Part shown: positions 43,554 through 52,308 of the stretch, piece after piece | Layout: each line of letters begins with the position of its first letter | How positions within the stretch are numbered: position 1 is the first letter of the stretch | NCBI GenBank assembly: GCA_030054095.1 | Contig: JASGCO010000022.1 | Location: forward strand, 1-64,000 | Direction of reading: 5' to 3' | Source: Sediminibacterium sp. | GTDB lineage: Bacteria; Bacteroidota; Bacteroidia; B-17B0; Aurantibacillaceae | DNA length: 64,000 nucleotides | Notes under the pieces: generated by a model | Seen by the model: only the letters and a program-made list of their open reading frames with translations | What the model was told of the DNA's origin: nothing | Databases searched by the model: none | Translations under genes and position numbers: made by a program

Positions 43554-45308
43554 ATGAAATTATTCTTTTCTGCAATTCTGCTTTTTATAGTATTGGGTTC
43601 CACAGCGCAACGAATTCAAACGGCACCTTACTGGGCACAGCAAAAAACGGATGCTTATCCCGGGAAACAGGACGATATTTGTTTTGTAAACGATTCGCTG
43701 GGCTGGTACGTAAATGGCTATGGCAGAATTTATAAAACCCGGAATGGCGGGAAAGACTGGCAACTGATAACCGAAAAAAAGGGAACGTTTTTCCGGTGCA
43801 TTGGCTTTGTAGATAGTTTACTGGGGTTTGCAGGAACCATTGGCACCGATTATTTCCCGAATGTGGAAGATACCGTTCCCCTGTATAAAACCACCGATGG
43901 GGGCCATAACTGGACGCCTGTAGAGTATAAAGGTCCGCGGGTAAAGGGACTCTGTGCCATCAGCATATACAACGAACCGGTTATAAACGCAGGTAATCTG
44001 GCGTACCGCGCGCACATTTACTGTGGCGGACGGGTGGGGAGTCCGGCGTTTACAATGATTTCGCACGATCATGGCAAAACATTTGAAGCACAGGATATGA
44101 GTCAATACTGTTCCTATATTCTGGATATTAAATTTTTTAATGTAAAGGAAGGGGTGATTTGTGCCGCCAGCGATGGAGAACTGGATAAAACCCGGGCCAG
44201 AATGTTAATGACCTCAGATGGGGGTAAAACCTGGAAGATAACGTACACCGGAAAACGTCCGTTTGAAAATGTGTGGAAATGTTATTTCCCCAGCCGTAAG
44301 GTAGGGTATGGTACTGTACAGAGTTACGATACCAGCGCGGCCATGAGTCAGCGTTACGTAATTAAAACAACAGATGGCGGAAAAACCTGGCAGGAATTGC
44401 CGCTGGTAAACGATATAAAGGTACGTGAGTTTGGCGTAGGCTTTACCAACGAGCAACACGGATGGGTAGGGGCAGTGCCTTATGGCTTTGAAACCTTTGA
44501 TGGCGGGAAAACCTGGAAACCCTCTTATATGGGGGCGGCGGCTAATAAATTCAGGGTGTTCCGTAACAGGGATGGCGATACAATAGCTTATAGCATTGGT
44601 ACTTTGGTAAGCCGGAACAAATCGGTAATAAAAAGCGGGTACGATGCATTGGAAGCGATGCGTAATGCGTATGCGGGTGGGCGCTGGTACCGGTATTTTA
44701 CATTTAGTCAGGAGGTGCAGTATTTTAACAAGGAAGGCGCTCCCGATAAAAAAGAAGTATGGCACGAAGCGGCCGCGTTTCCCGGAAAATTGCTGATTAA
44801 GTTTGATAATAAAGCGTCTCAGAATGGCGTATTGTTTGCCAACAACACTTATTATGGTTTTAAAGATGGAAAAGAACAGGTAAAGTTGCCTATGGTACAC
44901 GATCTGGTACTGGCCGGGTTTGATGTTTATTTTTTAAAGCCCTGGGAAACGGCGCATTTACTCGACTCGATGGGATATAACCTTAAAAAGGTACGGGAGG
45001 AGCAGTGGATGGGGCGACAGTTATTGGTTATCGGGGCCGATAAGGGAGATACACTGAGTCCGCAGTTGTGGATTGATAAGGAACGGTTTTACCTGCACCG
45101 GATCATTTACCGTCAGCGTTCGGCAATACGGGACGTAACGTTTGAAAACTATGAAAGGTTGGAAGGCAACTGGGTGGCAACGTTTATTACTTTTCGGCAA
45201 AATGGCCATTTACAGTTAACCGAGCGGTACTATGACATTAAATTCCCGAAAACGCTAAAAGAAGAGTGGTTTAAACCCGAAAAATTTGCGGAAATTAAAC
45301 TGGAATAA
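43554..45308 (+). CDS. Secreted YCF48/BNR-repeat propeller protein
   Basis: 584 residues from ATG 43554 (signal peptide MKLFFSAILLFIVLGSTAQ). Five BNR/YCF48-like repeats occur in residues 50-350, each with TxDGGKTWxx (IYKTRNGGKDWQ, LYKTTDGGHNW, LMTSDGGKTW, VIKTTDGGKTW, FETFDGGKTW). A different domain of about 200 residues then runs to the end (WYRYFTFSQEVQYFN ... LQLTERYYDIKF), resembling outer-membrane lipoprotein-sorting or LolA-like sheets. No T9SS tail. Function unknown. Confidence 0.75.
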   Translation: MKLFFSAILLFIVLGSTAQRIQTAPYWAQQKTDAYPGKQDDICFVNDSLGWYVNGYGRIYKTRNGGKDWQLITEKKGTFFRCIGFVDSLLGFAGTIGTDYFPNVEDTVPLYKTTDGGHNWTPVEYKGPRVKGLCAISIYNEPVINAGNLAYRAHIYCGGRVGSPAFTMISHDHGKTFEAQDMSQYCSYILDIKFFNVKEGVICAASDGELDKTRARMLMTSDGGKTWKITYTGKRPFENVWKCYFPSRKVGYGTVQSYDTSAAMSQRYVIKTTDGGKTWQELPLVNDIKVREFGVGFTNEQHGWVGAVPYGFETFDGGKTWKPSYMGAAANKFRVFRNRDGDTIAYSIGTLVSRNKSVIKSGYDALEAMRNAYAGGRWYRYFTFSQEVQYFNKEGAPDKKEVWHEAAAFPGKLLIKFDNKASQNGVLFANNTYYGFKDGKEQVKLPMVHDLVLAGFDVYFLKPWETAHLLDSMGYNLKKVREEQWMGRQLLVIGADKGDTLSPQLWIDKERFYLHRIIYRQRSAIRDVTFENYERLEGNWVATFITFRQNGHLQLTERYYDIKFPKTLKEEWFKPEKFAEIKLE

Positions 45309-45325
45309 TTATATTTGCAGCCCCT

Positions 45326-45407
45326 GCCCAGGTGTTGGAATTGGTAGACAAGCACGTTTGAGGGGCGTGTGCCGCAAGGCGTACGGGTTCAAGTCCCGTC
45401 CTGGGTA
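45326..45407 (+). tRNA. tRNA-Leu (anticodon GAG)
   Basis: Acceptor GCCCAGG pairs with CCTGGGT. The anticodon stem CACGT/GCGTG encloses loop TTGAGGG with anticodon GAG. A long variable arm (TGCCGCAAGGCGT) and T-arm ACGGGTTCAAGTCCCGT follow, as expected for Leu. CCA is not encoded. Confidence 0.95.
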
Positions 45408-45410
45408 CGC

Positions 45411-45456
45411 AAGGGGGCTTATCTAATTAAAAAGATAAGCCCCCTTTTCTTTTTAA
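45411..45456 (+). terminator. Strong intrinsic terminator after tRNA-Leu
   Basis: GGGGGCTTATCT pairs fully with AGATAAGCCCCC around an A+T loop, followed by TTTTCTTTTT. Confidence 0.9.
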
Positions 45457-45567
45457 TTAGCAGGATCGTTATACTGAATGATTACATATTCGCGAACCAG
45501 ATCAGAGTATTAATCATACGGAAATAAAAGAAGCCTATATTTAAATTATACTTAAAAATACTGTTAC

Positions 45568-46203
45568 CTGAATTCATTACTTTTAATATTTGTATTTTCC
45601 TGTCTGGCAAGTTTCATAGGTTCTCTTCAACTTGGACCGGTAAATTTTTTTGTTATAAATACGGTGTTATACACTACTAAAAAAGAAGCCCTTTGGGCAG
45701 CTTTTGGAGGATCCGTTCCTGAGTTCATCTATTGCATGTTAGCGGTTTATATGAACTCTTTTCTCGAAGACAATACACTTTTTCAGACTATTTTTCAGAT
45801 TGCTTTTGTAATTGTTTTATTTGCCATTTCTATAGTTTTTTGGGTAAAAAAAGAGAATCAGACCATTGCAACTGAAGGTGATAAAAGTAAGGCGCCATTG
45901 TTTTGTTTTTTTAAAGGTTTTTCGCTGGCCATCTTAAATCCTCAACTATTACCGTTTTGGGTGTTTGTGCAGGTCTATTTTAACTCGGTAAAATTTCTTG
46001 AAATTCAATCCGGTAGTCAGAAAATTTCGTTTATTTTAGGTGCCGGTACAGGTGCCTTTATTCTTTTAACAATCTTGATAATCATAGTAAATAAGTATAA
46101 AATGCAAATTTTAAAATACATCAACAACAAATTTTACTTCAAAGCGTTATCTATACTGTTTTTTGCAATTGCTATACAGCAACTTAATAAATTAATATTT
46201 TAA
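45568..46203 (+). CDS. LysE/RhtB-type transporter-like membrane protein with no canonical start codon
   Basis: About 211 residues. The conserved start of the LysE fold (LASFIGSLQLGPVNFFVINTVL) is encoded from 45604. In frame upstream there is no ATG, GTG or TTG before the stop at 45553. The family-like start LNSLLLIFVFSC points to CTG 45568. The first ordinary candidate is GTG 45664, which would delete helix 1. About six membrane helices follow. Either a CTG start is used or the ATG was lost. It lies 6 bases before the Crp/Fnr gene. Confidence 0.65.
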   Translation: MNSLLLIFVFSCLASFIGSLQLGPVNFFVINTVLYTTKKEALWAAFGGSVPEFIYCMLAVYMNSFLEDNTLFQTIFQIAFVIVLFAISIVFWVKKENQTIATEGDKSKAPLFCFFKGFSLAILNPQLLPFWVFVQVYFNSVKFLEIQSGSQKISFILGAGTGAFILLTILIIIVNKYKMQILKYINNKFYFKALSILFFAIAIQQLNKLIF

Positions 46204-46209
46204 CATTTC

Positions 46210-46881
46210 ATGAATCAAGCCAGCAAATATTGGTACCTGAGAAACCACCGGTTGTTTGATCAATTAAATCATAAGGAAGTTGAAGATTTATGTATTATCT
46301 CGAACATGAAATCCGCAGAAAAGAACGATGTTATTTATTTTAATGAATCGGAGATTAAAAAAATTTTTATACTTAAAGTGGGTACGGTAAAAATTTGCAG
46401 GGAAGATGAGAAGGGAAAAGAAATAATTACTGAAATGTTAACAGAAGGTGACATCTTCGGGCATATTAATAGTACAAGTAGCCAATATGCCAAAGTTTTA
46501 TCAGATCATGTAAAACTATGTTTTTTTGAACTTAATAATTTTATGAATGTTTTAAAAAACAATACCAATCTGGCATTAAGGTATAATGAAGCCATGAATG
46601 AGAAACTGATCTCATTTCAGCAAAAATATGAGGATCTTATTTTTAAAGATGTTGACACGCGCGTTTTAGATTTTTTTAAAAAATACGCGAAGTATCATGG
46701 TAAAACCAATGGCAATACCGTTGAAATGGAAATGATGCTGACTCATCAGGACATTGCAGATTATACAGCCTCCTCCCGCCAATCTGTAACAACAATAATA
46801 AATCGTCTTGTGGAAAAGGGCACAATTGTTTATGAAGGCAGAAAAAAGGTAATTATTCCAAACATAAAAGCCCTCGGTTAA
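46210..46881 (+). CDS. Crp/Fnr-family regulator next to the YceI/polyketide operon
   Basis: 223 residues: N-terminal sensor beta-roll (about 25-120, FILKVGTVKICREDEKGKEIITEMLTEGDIFG), dimer helix, and C-terminal winged helix with recognition helix SSRQSVTTIINRLVEKGTI (about 192-210). It has no Fnr-type Cys cluster. Its likely targets are the TGTCA-N6-TGACA palindromes at 48281-48300 and 58540-58555 and a weaker one at 56102-56117. That link is inferred from proximity and palindrome type. Confidence 0.9.
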   Translation: MNQASKYWYLRNHRLFDQLNHKEVEDLCIISNMKSAEKNDVIYFNESEIKKIFILKVGTVKICREDEKGKEIITEMLTEGDIFGHINSTSSQYAKVLSDHVKLCFFELNNFMNVLKNNTNLALRYNEAMNEKLISFQQKYEDLIFKDVDTRVLDFFKKYAKYHGKTNGNTVEMEMMLTHQDIADYTASSRQSVTTIINRLVEKGTIVYEGRKKVIIPNIKALG

Positions 46882-48245
46882 ATTTTTATACCAACAACCA
46901 AAATATCATCAGTTTGTGATACGTTGCCTTGATGCTCTGATAGAACATTTATCAATACCTGACGCTGTTCCTCCAATTTTAAGGTGCTGGTATCCAATAA
47001 TAATTGCAATAATTTTCTTTTTAACAGCTTTTTTCCATTAATATTAAATTGATCGTAATACCCGTCAGAAAAGGAATAAACAATGTCATTTTTCTGTAAT
47101 TCAAACTCAATACTTTTGAAAGGATGATAGTTGATCATCGTTTCTCCTATTGGCCTTCTATCGCCCTTTAATTCGATAATTTTACCAGTCCTTACAATGT
47201 ACACTGATCGATTGGCCCCCGAAAACTGAAGTGTTTGCTTTTCTGTGTTTATTCTTAGTAAGGCTATATCCATTCCATCATCATTCAGCTTTTGGTTTTT
47301 AACGTTTTTATTTAAGGTTCGTATAACTTCATGATGTAGTTTATCCAACACCTCATTTGTATTTTGCAATTGATGATAATTAACAACTGCATCCAGCAGA
47401 AAATTGCCAACAATGGATAATAAGGCCCCAGGAACACCGTGTCCGGTACAATCCGCAACAGCCATAAAAACATCCTCCTTGCACTTGTTTGTCCATAAAA
47501 AATCTCCACTTACTGTATCTTTAGGCTTAAACAAAACAAATGAGTCTGAAAATGACTTTGTAAGCCCTATTTCATTCTGAACAATAGAATTTTGTATGTT
47601 TTGCGCATAATCCAGACTGCTTTTAATCTGAGACTGGACATCTTCCAGATTCCTGTTTTTCGCCGATATTTGCTGGTTTTTTACTTTTAATTTTTTATAA
47701 AATAAAATTGTAGAAACTATAATGATCAATAAAAAGATCAAGACAATAATAAAAAGGTAAACTATTTCCCTATTCTTCCTTTTTTGTTCAATTTTATCAG
47801 CTTCAATTATTTTGTAAAGTGTATTATTATTGTAAAGTACATTTTGAGTTAGAGAGAACGTTTTATCGTATTTTTCCATTTCCTCAAACAAACTTATGGT
47901 GTTAAAATAGTAGGTAAATGCGGAATCGTACTCTTCTCTTAACGAATGAATATATCCTATATCAACTGCCAAAGCTTGTAAAGTATCAAACATGTTAAGT
48001 TTCTTACAAATTTGATAGGCCATTTTAGCAAAATTCAGATTAAACACATTAGCTGAATTTGCATTGAAGTTTCCTTCTAAAGGCTGTTGGTTGTAGTGTA
48101 ATTCAAGAAGACTATCAAGTACTGCCTTTTTAGAGCTTTGTATTCGGTCACTTTTTACATCAACAGAATCCAAAACCACCGAATAACTGTTAAAATTCAG
48201 TATGAATATGGCCAGAAAGCTAAATAAATTGAATCTATTAACCAT
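46878..48245 (-). CDS. SpoIIE-type serine phosphatase with membrane anchor
   Basis: 455 residues. Signal-like N-terminus, then a truncated helical (TPR-like) region to about 155. One membrane helix (about 162-185, IVYLFIIVLIFLLIIIVSTI) and a coiled coil (190-215) follow. The PP2C-SpoIIE domain (about 225-455) has VSGDFLWTN, VADCTGHGVPGALLS and VYSFSDGYYDQ metal motifs. Such proteins act through anti-sigma antagonists or partner switching; none is adjacent. It is divergent from the YceI operon, with the 48281-48300 palindrome between, and its end overlaps the Crp/Fnr gene by 4 bases. Confidence 0.88.
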   Translation of the reverse strand: MVNRFNLFSFLAIFILNFNSYSVVLDSVDVKSDRIQSSKKAVLDSLLELHYNQQPLEGNFNANSANVFNLNFAKMAYQICKKLNMFDTLQALAVDIGYIHSLREEYDSAFTYYFNTISLFEEMEKYDKTFSLTQNVLYNNNTLYKIIEADKIEQKRKNREIVYLFIIVLIFLLIIIVSTILFYKKLKVKNQQISAKNRNLEDVQSQIKSSLDYAQNIQNSIVQNEIGLTKSFSDSFVLFKPKDTVSGDFLWTNKCKEDVFMAVADCTGHGVPGALLSIVGNFLLDAVVNYHQLQNTNEVLDKLHHEVIRTLNKNVKNQKLNDDGMDIALLRINTEKQTLQFSGANRSVYIVRTGKIIELKGDRRPIGETMINYHPFKSIEFELQKNDIVYSFSDGYYDQFNINGKKLLKRKLLQLLLDTSTLKLEEQRQVLINVLSEHQGNVSQTDDILVVGIKI

Positions 48246-48280
48246 TGTTTTACCAAATATATTTACAAAAAACGCCCTTC

Positions 48281-48300
48281 TTTGTCAGGTAAGTGACAAA
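48281..48300. promoter_or_regulatory. Perfect palindrome TTTGTCA-N6-TGACAAA (probable Crp/Fnr-type operator)
   Basis: TTTGTCA (48281-48287) and TGACAAA (48294-48300) pair fully around GGTAAG. It lies between the divergent SpoIIE and YceI genes, 36 bases from either start. The arm sequence recurs at 58540-58555 in front of another YceI operon. Confidence 0.65.
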
Positions 48301-48336
48301 TAGCTAAAGGATAAATCGCTTCATTTGTTAAATATT

Positions 48337-48885
48337 ATGGCCTGCATAAACATTATTTTGATTAACCTATTCCTTTTTTGCTCACTGGCTAAGCAATATG
48401 AAAATGAAATACCTTCAGATAATTACAGCATCTATTTCAAAGTTAAAAACTCAGGTTCAACTGTAACTGGTAATTTTAAAGGGTTAAATTTGAAATATGA
48501 ATTTAATAAGAATAAGTTAAATACTTCCTTTTTTGAAGGATCACTTGATGTGGCTTCCATTAAAACTGGAATCGAAATGCGGAATCGCCATTTAAAAAAA
48601 GGAGAGTACTTTGATGCTTTATATTATCCAAAAATACTATTAAAAACGACCAAAATTGAATCAGTTTCAGATGACAATTACAAAATTACCTGTAACCTTA
48701 CAATAAAAGGAATATCTAAAACAATAATTTTACCCGCTAAAATTAATTATTCCGGTAATTGGCTTTTATTAAGCAGTCAGTTTGAGTTAAATCGCCTAGA
48801 TTTTGGACTAGGTAGTCCAAGCATTGTTATGTCTAAAAATGTTATTGTATTTATTGATATTAAACTAAGTAAAAATGAAAAATAA
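48337..48885 (+). CDS. YceI-family periplasmic protein (first gene of the polyketide operon)
   Basis: 182 residues from ATG 48337, with an N-terminal export segment. The YceI lipocalin-like barrel shows YFKVKNSGSTVTGNFKGLNLKYEF, LDVASIKTGIEMRNRHLKKGEYFDALYYPKI and the end LNRLDFGLGSPSIVMSKNVIVFIDIKL. Family members bind polyprenyl chains such as isoprenoid quinones. That fits the UbiA and type III polyketide synthase genes in the same operon. It overlaps the DM13 gene by 11 bases and is a paralogue of the 59355-59906 protein. Confidence 0.9.
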   Translation: MACINIILINLFLFCSLAKQYENEIPSDNYSIYFKVKNSGSTVTGNFKGLNLKYEFNKNKLNTSFFEGSLDVASIKTGIEMRNRHLKKGEYFDALYYPKILLKTTKIESVSDDNYKITCNLTIKGISKTIILPAKINYSGNWLLLSSQFELNRLDFGLGSPSIVMSKNVIVFIDIKLSKNEK

Positions 48886-49291
48886 AACACTAGTTATTAT
48901 TGTTACAATTCTATTTTTAGCAGGTTGCAAAAAGAAAGAAAAAAACAACTCTCTAAATGAAGGTTTTGATACTGAGGGAGCAACACTCATTGCGCAATCT
49001 AACTTTTCAAGTAATGCGCATACTACTTCCGGCCGTGTGAGTGTATATTCTAAAGATGGCTCAAAACAACTGGTATTTGACGGATTTAAAACAGATAGCG
49101 GTCCTGATTTAAGGGTTTATCTTTCAAAAACTACTACCAATAAAGACTTTATAAATATCGGGAATTTAAAATCTACCAATGGAAATTTCAATTATTCTTT
49201 TGATAACGCCGTTAACACGTCAGAATATAAATACGTTCTGATTTGGTGCGAAGATTTTTCAGTTCTTTTTGGTAATGCGCTATTACATTAA
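48875..49291 (+). CDS. DM13-domain lipoprotein
   Basis: 138 residues with lipobox FLAGC (Cys 18) and a DM13 domain: ARSNF-like SNFSSNAHTTSGRVSVYSKDGSKQLVFDGFKTDSGPDLRVYLS, then YKYVLIWCEDFSVLFGNALL. DM13 has one near-invariant Cys, here WCEDF, and is proposed to take part in redox or electron transfer. It overlaps the YceI gene and is 3 bases from DoxX. Confidence 0.85.
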   Translation: MKNKTLVIIVTILFLAGCKKKEKNNSLNEGFDTEGATLIAQSNFSSNAHTTSGRVSVYSKDGSKQLVFDGFKTDSGPDLRVYLSKTTTNKDFINIGNLKSTNGNFNYSFDNAVNTSEYKYVLIWCEDFSVLFGNALLH

Positions 49292-49294
49292 AAC

Positions 49295-49699
49295 ATGGTT
49301 TCAGTTAGAGTTATTTCATGGGGGGCCGCGGTTATAGCCGCGGTGATAATGCTCCAAACATTGTATTTCAAATTTACAGGAGCACCTGAAAGTATTTATA
49401 TTTTTACCCAATTAGGAATAGAGCCTATTGGAAGAATTGGTATTGGTGTTGCAGAGTTGATTGCTTCTATAACATTGGTAATACCCAAAAGCCGATTTTT
49501 TGGCGCATTAATAACTATTAGTTTGATGATCGGAGCTGTTGTCGGTCATTTAACCAAAGTTGGCATTGAGGTTATGAATGATTCGGGATACTTGTTTACA
49601 TTATGTTTAATTGTTTTATCGAACGCGTTTATATGTTTATATTTAGAAAGAAAACAGTTGATCTTATTTGTAAAAAATGCCTTTACTTCCCGATTATAA
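49295..49699 (+). CDS. DoxX-family four-helix membrane protein
   Basis: 134 residues, four membrane helices (about 7-24, 48-65, 72-90, 100-117), with the DoxX-like LQTLYFKFTGAPESIYIFTQLGIEP and GVAELIASITLV. DoxX proteins are linked to thiosulfate:quinone oxidoreductase and oxidative stress. It overlaps UbiA by 23 bases. Confidence 0.8.
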   Translation: MVSVRVISWGAAVIAAVIMLQTLYFKFTGAPESIYIFTQLGIEPIGRIGIGVAELIASITLVIPKSRFFGALITISLMIGAVVGHLTKVGIEVMNDSGYLFTLCLIVLSNAFICLYLERKQLILFVKNAFTSRL

Positions 49700-50555
49700 T
49701 ACATTAAAACTATTGAGGATTCCATTCTCGTTTTTCTTAATGCCCGTTTTTATCCTGGCACTAAGTCAAACCAACGATGTAAAACTACTAAATGCAATTG
49801 GAACGTTTCTGGTTATACATTTATTAGTATATCCGGCAAGTAATGGTTACAACAGTTACATAGACAGAGACGAATCACCTATTGGTGGTTTGGAACATCC
49901 GCCTTTACCAACCAAAAAATTGTTTCATATAACCTTACTAATGGATATAGTATCGGTTAGCTTATCATTTTTTTTGATAAATAAGCTGTTTTCAGTTTGC
50001 ATACTAGCCTATATCCTTGCATCCAGAGCTTATAGTTCAAAACAAATACGTTTAAAAAAATACCCGTTAATTGGCTTTTTGGTGGTGGTTGTGTTCCAGG
50101 GTGCCTTCACGTTTTTCATGTGTTCAGCGGGCATCTCAAATGTTCCGTTTTCAGTTACATCCACCAACAGTTATATTCTTCTTGCCTGTTCGTTTCAAAT
50201 TGCCGGTGCCTACCCACTTACACAAATTTATCAGCATAAAGAAGACGTTGCAGCCGGCGTTGTAACGCTTAGTTACAAATTGGGGTATAAAGGAACCTTT
50301 GTTTTTACGGCTATTATGTTTGCAATTTGCAATATCTTCTATTACATCTACTTTTATAGAACAGACAAAGTCAGTCATTTCTACATTCTACAGCTTTTTT
50401 TTGCTCCTGTAATTATCTTTTTTACTTACTGGCTTTTAAAAGTGATAAAAACTAAATCAGAAGCCAATTTCAAAAATACCATGATCATGAATACAATTGC
50501 GGCTATTTGTATGAATAGTTGTTTTACACTACTTACCTTCTTAAACCATTTTTAG
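49677..50555 (+). CDS. UbiA-family prenyltransferase
   Basis: 292 residues with eight to nine membrane helices. The first Asp-rich motif is NGYNSYIDRDE (N-x-x-x-D-x-x-x-D type, about 56-66). The second is HKEDVAAGVVTLSYKLG (about 186-202), where UbiA enzymes bind Mg-diphosphate. It would attach an isoprenoid chain to an aromatic acceptor in the membrane. The following polyketide synthase, one base downstream, is the obvious source of that acceptor; this is inference. Confidence 0.88.
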   Translation: MPLLPDYNTLKLLRIPFSFFLMPVFILALSQTNDVKLLNAIGTFLVIHLLVYPASNGYNSYIDRDESPIGGLEHPPLPTKKLFHITLLMDIVSVSLSFFLINKLFSVCILAYILASRAYSSKQIRLKKYPLIGFLVVVVFQGAFTFFMCSAGISNVPFSVTSTNSYILLACSFQIAGAYPLTQIYQHKEDVAAGVVTLSYKLGYKGTFVFTAIMFAICNIFYYIYFYRTDKVSHFYILQLFFAPVIIFFTYWLLKVIKTKSEANFKNTMIMNTIAAICMNSCFTLLTFLNHF

Positions 50556-51626
50556 TTGAGCTATTTAATTGCCATAGGAACCGCTTTACCCGATTATTGC
50601 CATAAGCAACAAGATATCTGCTCATTTTTTGAAAAGGCTACAACCGATGAAAATACACGAAGAAAACTACGGTTTATTTCAGAAAAATCCGGAATATCTG
50701 AACGGTACTCTGTTTTAAACGATTTTAGCCTTGCAGAAAAAAATCCTGCCTTATTTAAAAATAAGTTAACAGTTCCATCCTTAAGCGACCGAATGGCTGT
50801 TTATAAGGAGCAGGCTCTCAACTTAGCACTTAAAGCTATTTTAAATATTACTCAATTTAACGATATTAAAAATAGTATTTCGCATATTATTACGGTGACC
50901 TGTACTGGTTTATTTGCCCCGGGATTAGATATTGATTTAGTTCGCGAACTATATTTGTCGCCCACCGTTCAGCGTAGTAGTATTAATTTTATGGGATGCA
51001 ACGCGGCCATATTAGCGCTAAACGCAGCAAATAACATTTGTAATACTCATCCAAACTCAAAGGTATTGGTTGTATGTGTTGAGTTATGTACCATACATTT
51101 TCAAAACAATGACACTGATGATTTTATCTTAGCCAACACATTATTTGCAGATGGAGCTGCGGCCGTCCTGATTGGATCGCAATCTCTCGAAGAAAAGAAA
51201 GTTAAGATTCATTCCTTTAACTCTTTAATAATAGATAAAGGTAAAAATGACATGGCATGGAACATATCTGAAACCGGCTTTATTATGAATTTAACATCTT
51301 ATGTTTCCGCATTAATCAGTAGCAATATGCATGCGTTTTTGAAAGGCATTGATCTGGAAAAGGAGGCCATTGATTATTGGGCAATACATCCGGGGGGTAA
51401 AAAAATTATTGATGATTTTGCGTCAGTATTAGAGCTGAAAAATAGTGAACTGCAAGCTTCTTACGATGTCCTCAACAGTTACGGTAACATGTCTTCTCCT
51501 ACTGTTTTGTTTGTGTTAAAACAAGTGTTGCAAGTTTCAGGAAACGCGCCAATTGGCAGCAAACTGTTTTCGGCAGCATTTGGACCAGGTTTAAGTATTG
51601 AAACCATGCAATTGCAGTATGTTTAA
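50556..51626 (+). CDS. Type III polyketide synthase
   Basis: 356 residues of the chalcone/stilbene-synthase type with the full catalytic triad: C148 (NFMGCNAA), H278 (AIHPGGK) and N311 (SYGNMSSPT). The start is TTG 50556, directly after the UbiA stop; MSYLIAIGTALP is the normal family N-terminus. It would condense a starter, possibly fatty acyl, with malonyl-CoA to a resorcinol or pyrone. Methyltransferase and flavoprotein genes follow, as in the Streptomyces srsABC phenolic-lipid operon. Confidence 0.92.
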   Translation: MSYLIAIGTALPDYCHKQQDICSFFEKATTDENTRRKLRFISEKSGISERYSVLNDFSLAEKNPALFKNKLTVPSLSDRMAVYKEQALNLALKAILNITQFNDIKNSISHIITVTCTGLFAPGLDIDLVRELYLSPTVQRSSINFMGCNAAILALNAANNICNTHPNSKVLVVCVELCTIHFQNNDTDDFILANTLFADGAAAVLIGSQSLEEKKVKIHSFNSLIIDKGKNDMAWNISETGFIMNLTSYVSALISSNMHAFLKGIDLEKEAIDYWAIHPGGKKIIDDFASVLELKNSELQASYDVLNSYGNMSSPTVLFVLKQVLQVSGNAPIGSKLFSAAFGPGLSIETMQLQYV

Positions 51627-52308
51627 AGAAAGATGTTATAAAAAGGAATTACTGGACGCGGATATTATTCCTGACGCGGCTTTATACCAAAACCTCAGAG
51701 AACTGGATGTGATAAATGCTCTGTTAGGCGGTTACAGAATGACTTTTAGCGCTTTAAGTAAGGTGCTAAAAAAAGGGATAAAATACACCATTGTTGATAT
51801 AGGATGTGGCGGCGGAGATACACTTAAACGGATTTTCAGGTGGAACAAAACACAGCACTATGATATTGACCTATATGGCATTGATTTAAAACAAACCTGT
51901 ATTGATTATTCAATAACTAACAATTCAATACCAGCTATCCAATTTATTCGCGACGATTATAAAAATATCTATAAGCACTTGCCTAAAGTTGACATCATAC
52001 ACGCCTGCTTATTTTGCCATCATTTGGCAGATTCAGAAATAATTGAGTTGATCAAATTTGCTCAGGAGCATAAATCTACTTTAATTATTAATGACCTGGA
52101 GCGTAACGTGCTTGCATATTATTCTATAAAGTTCCTCACGCACCTTTTTTCTAAGTCCTATCTGGTAAAGAACGATGCGCCTCTTTCTGTTTTAAGAGGA
52201 TTTAAAAGGAAAGAATGGGAAAAGCTCATTCAAGCATCAGGAACAAACAGATACACGATAAAATATAAATGGGCATTCAGGCACGAAGTGATTATTTATG
52301 CAGATTGA
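51619..52308 (+). CDS. SAM-dependent methyltransferase (polyketide tailoring)
   Basis: 229 residues from ATG 51619, overlapping the polyketide synthase end by 8 bases. Motif I is IVDIGCGGGDTLKRIF (about 54-69), motif II LYGIDLKQ, and IIHACLFCHHLADSE follows. The position equals srsB in srsABC-type operons, so it is likely to methylate the polyketide product. Substrate inferred. Confidence 0.88.
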   Translation: MFKERCYKKELLDADIIPDAALYQNLRELDVINALLGGYRMTFSALSKVLKKGIKYTIVDIGCGGGDTLKRIFRWNKTQHYDIDLYGIDLKQTCIDYSITNNSIPAIQFIRDDYKNIYKHLPKVDIIHACLFCHHLADSEIIELIKFAQEHKSTLIINDLERNVLAYYSIKFLTHLFSKSYLVKNDAPLSVLRGFKRKEWEKLIQASGTNRYTIKYKWAFRHEVIIYAD

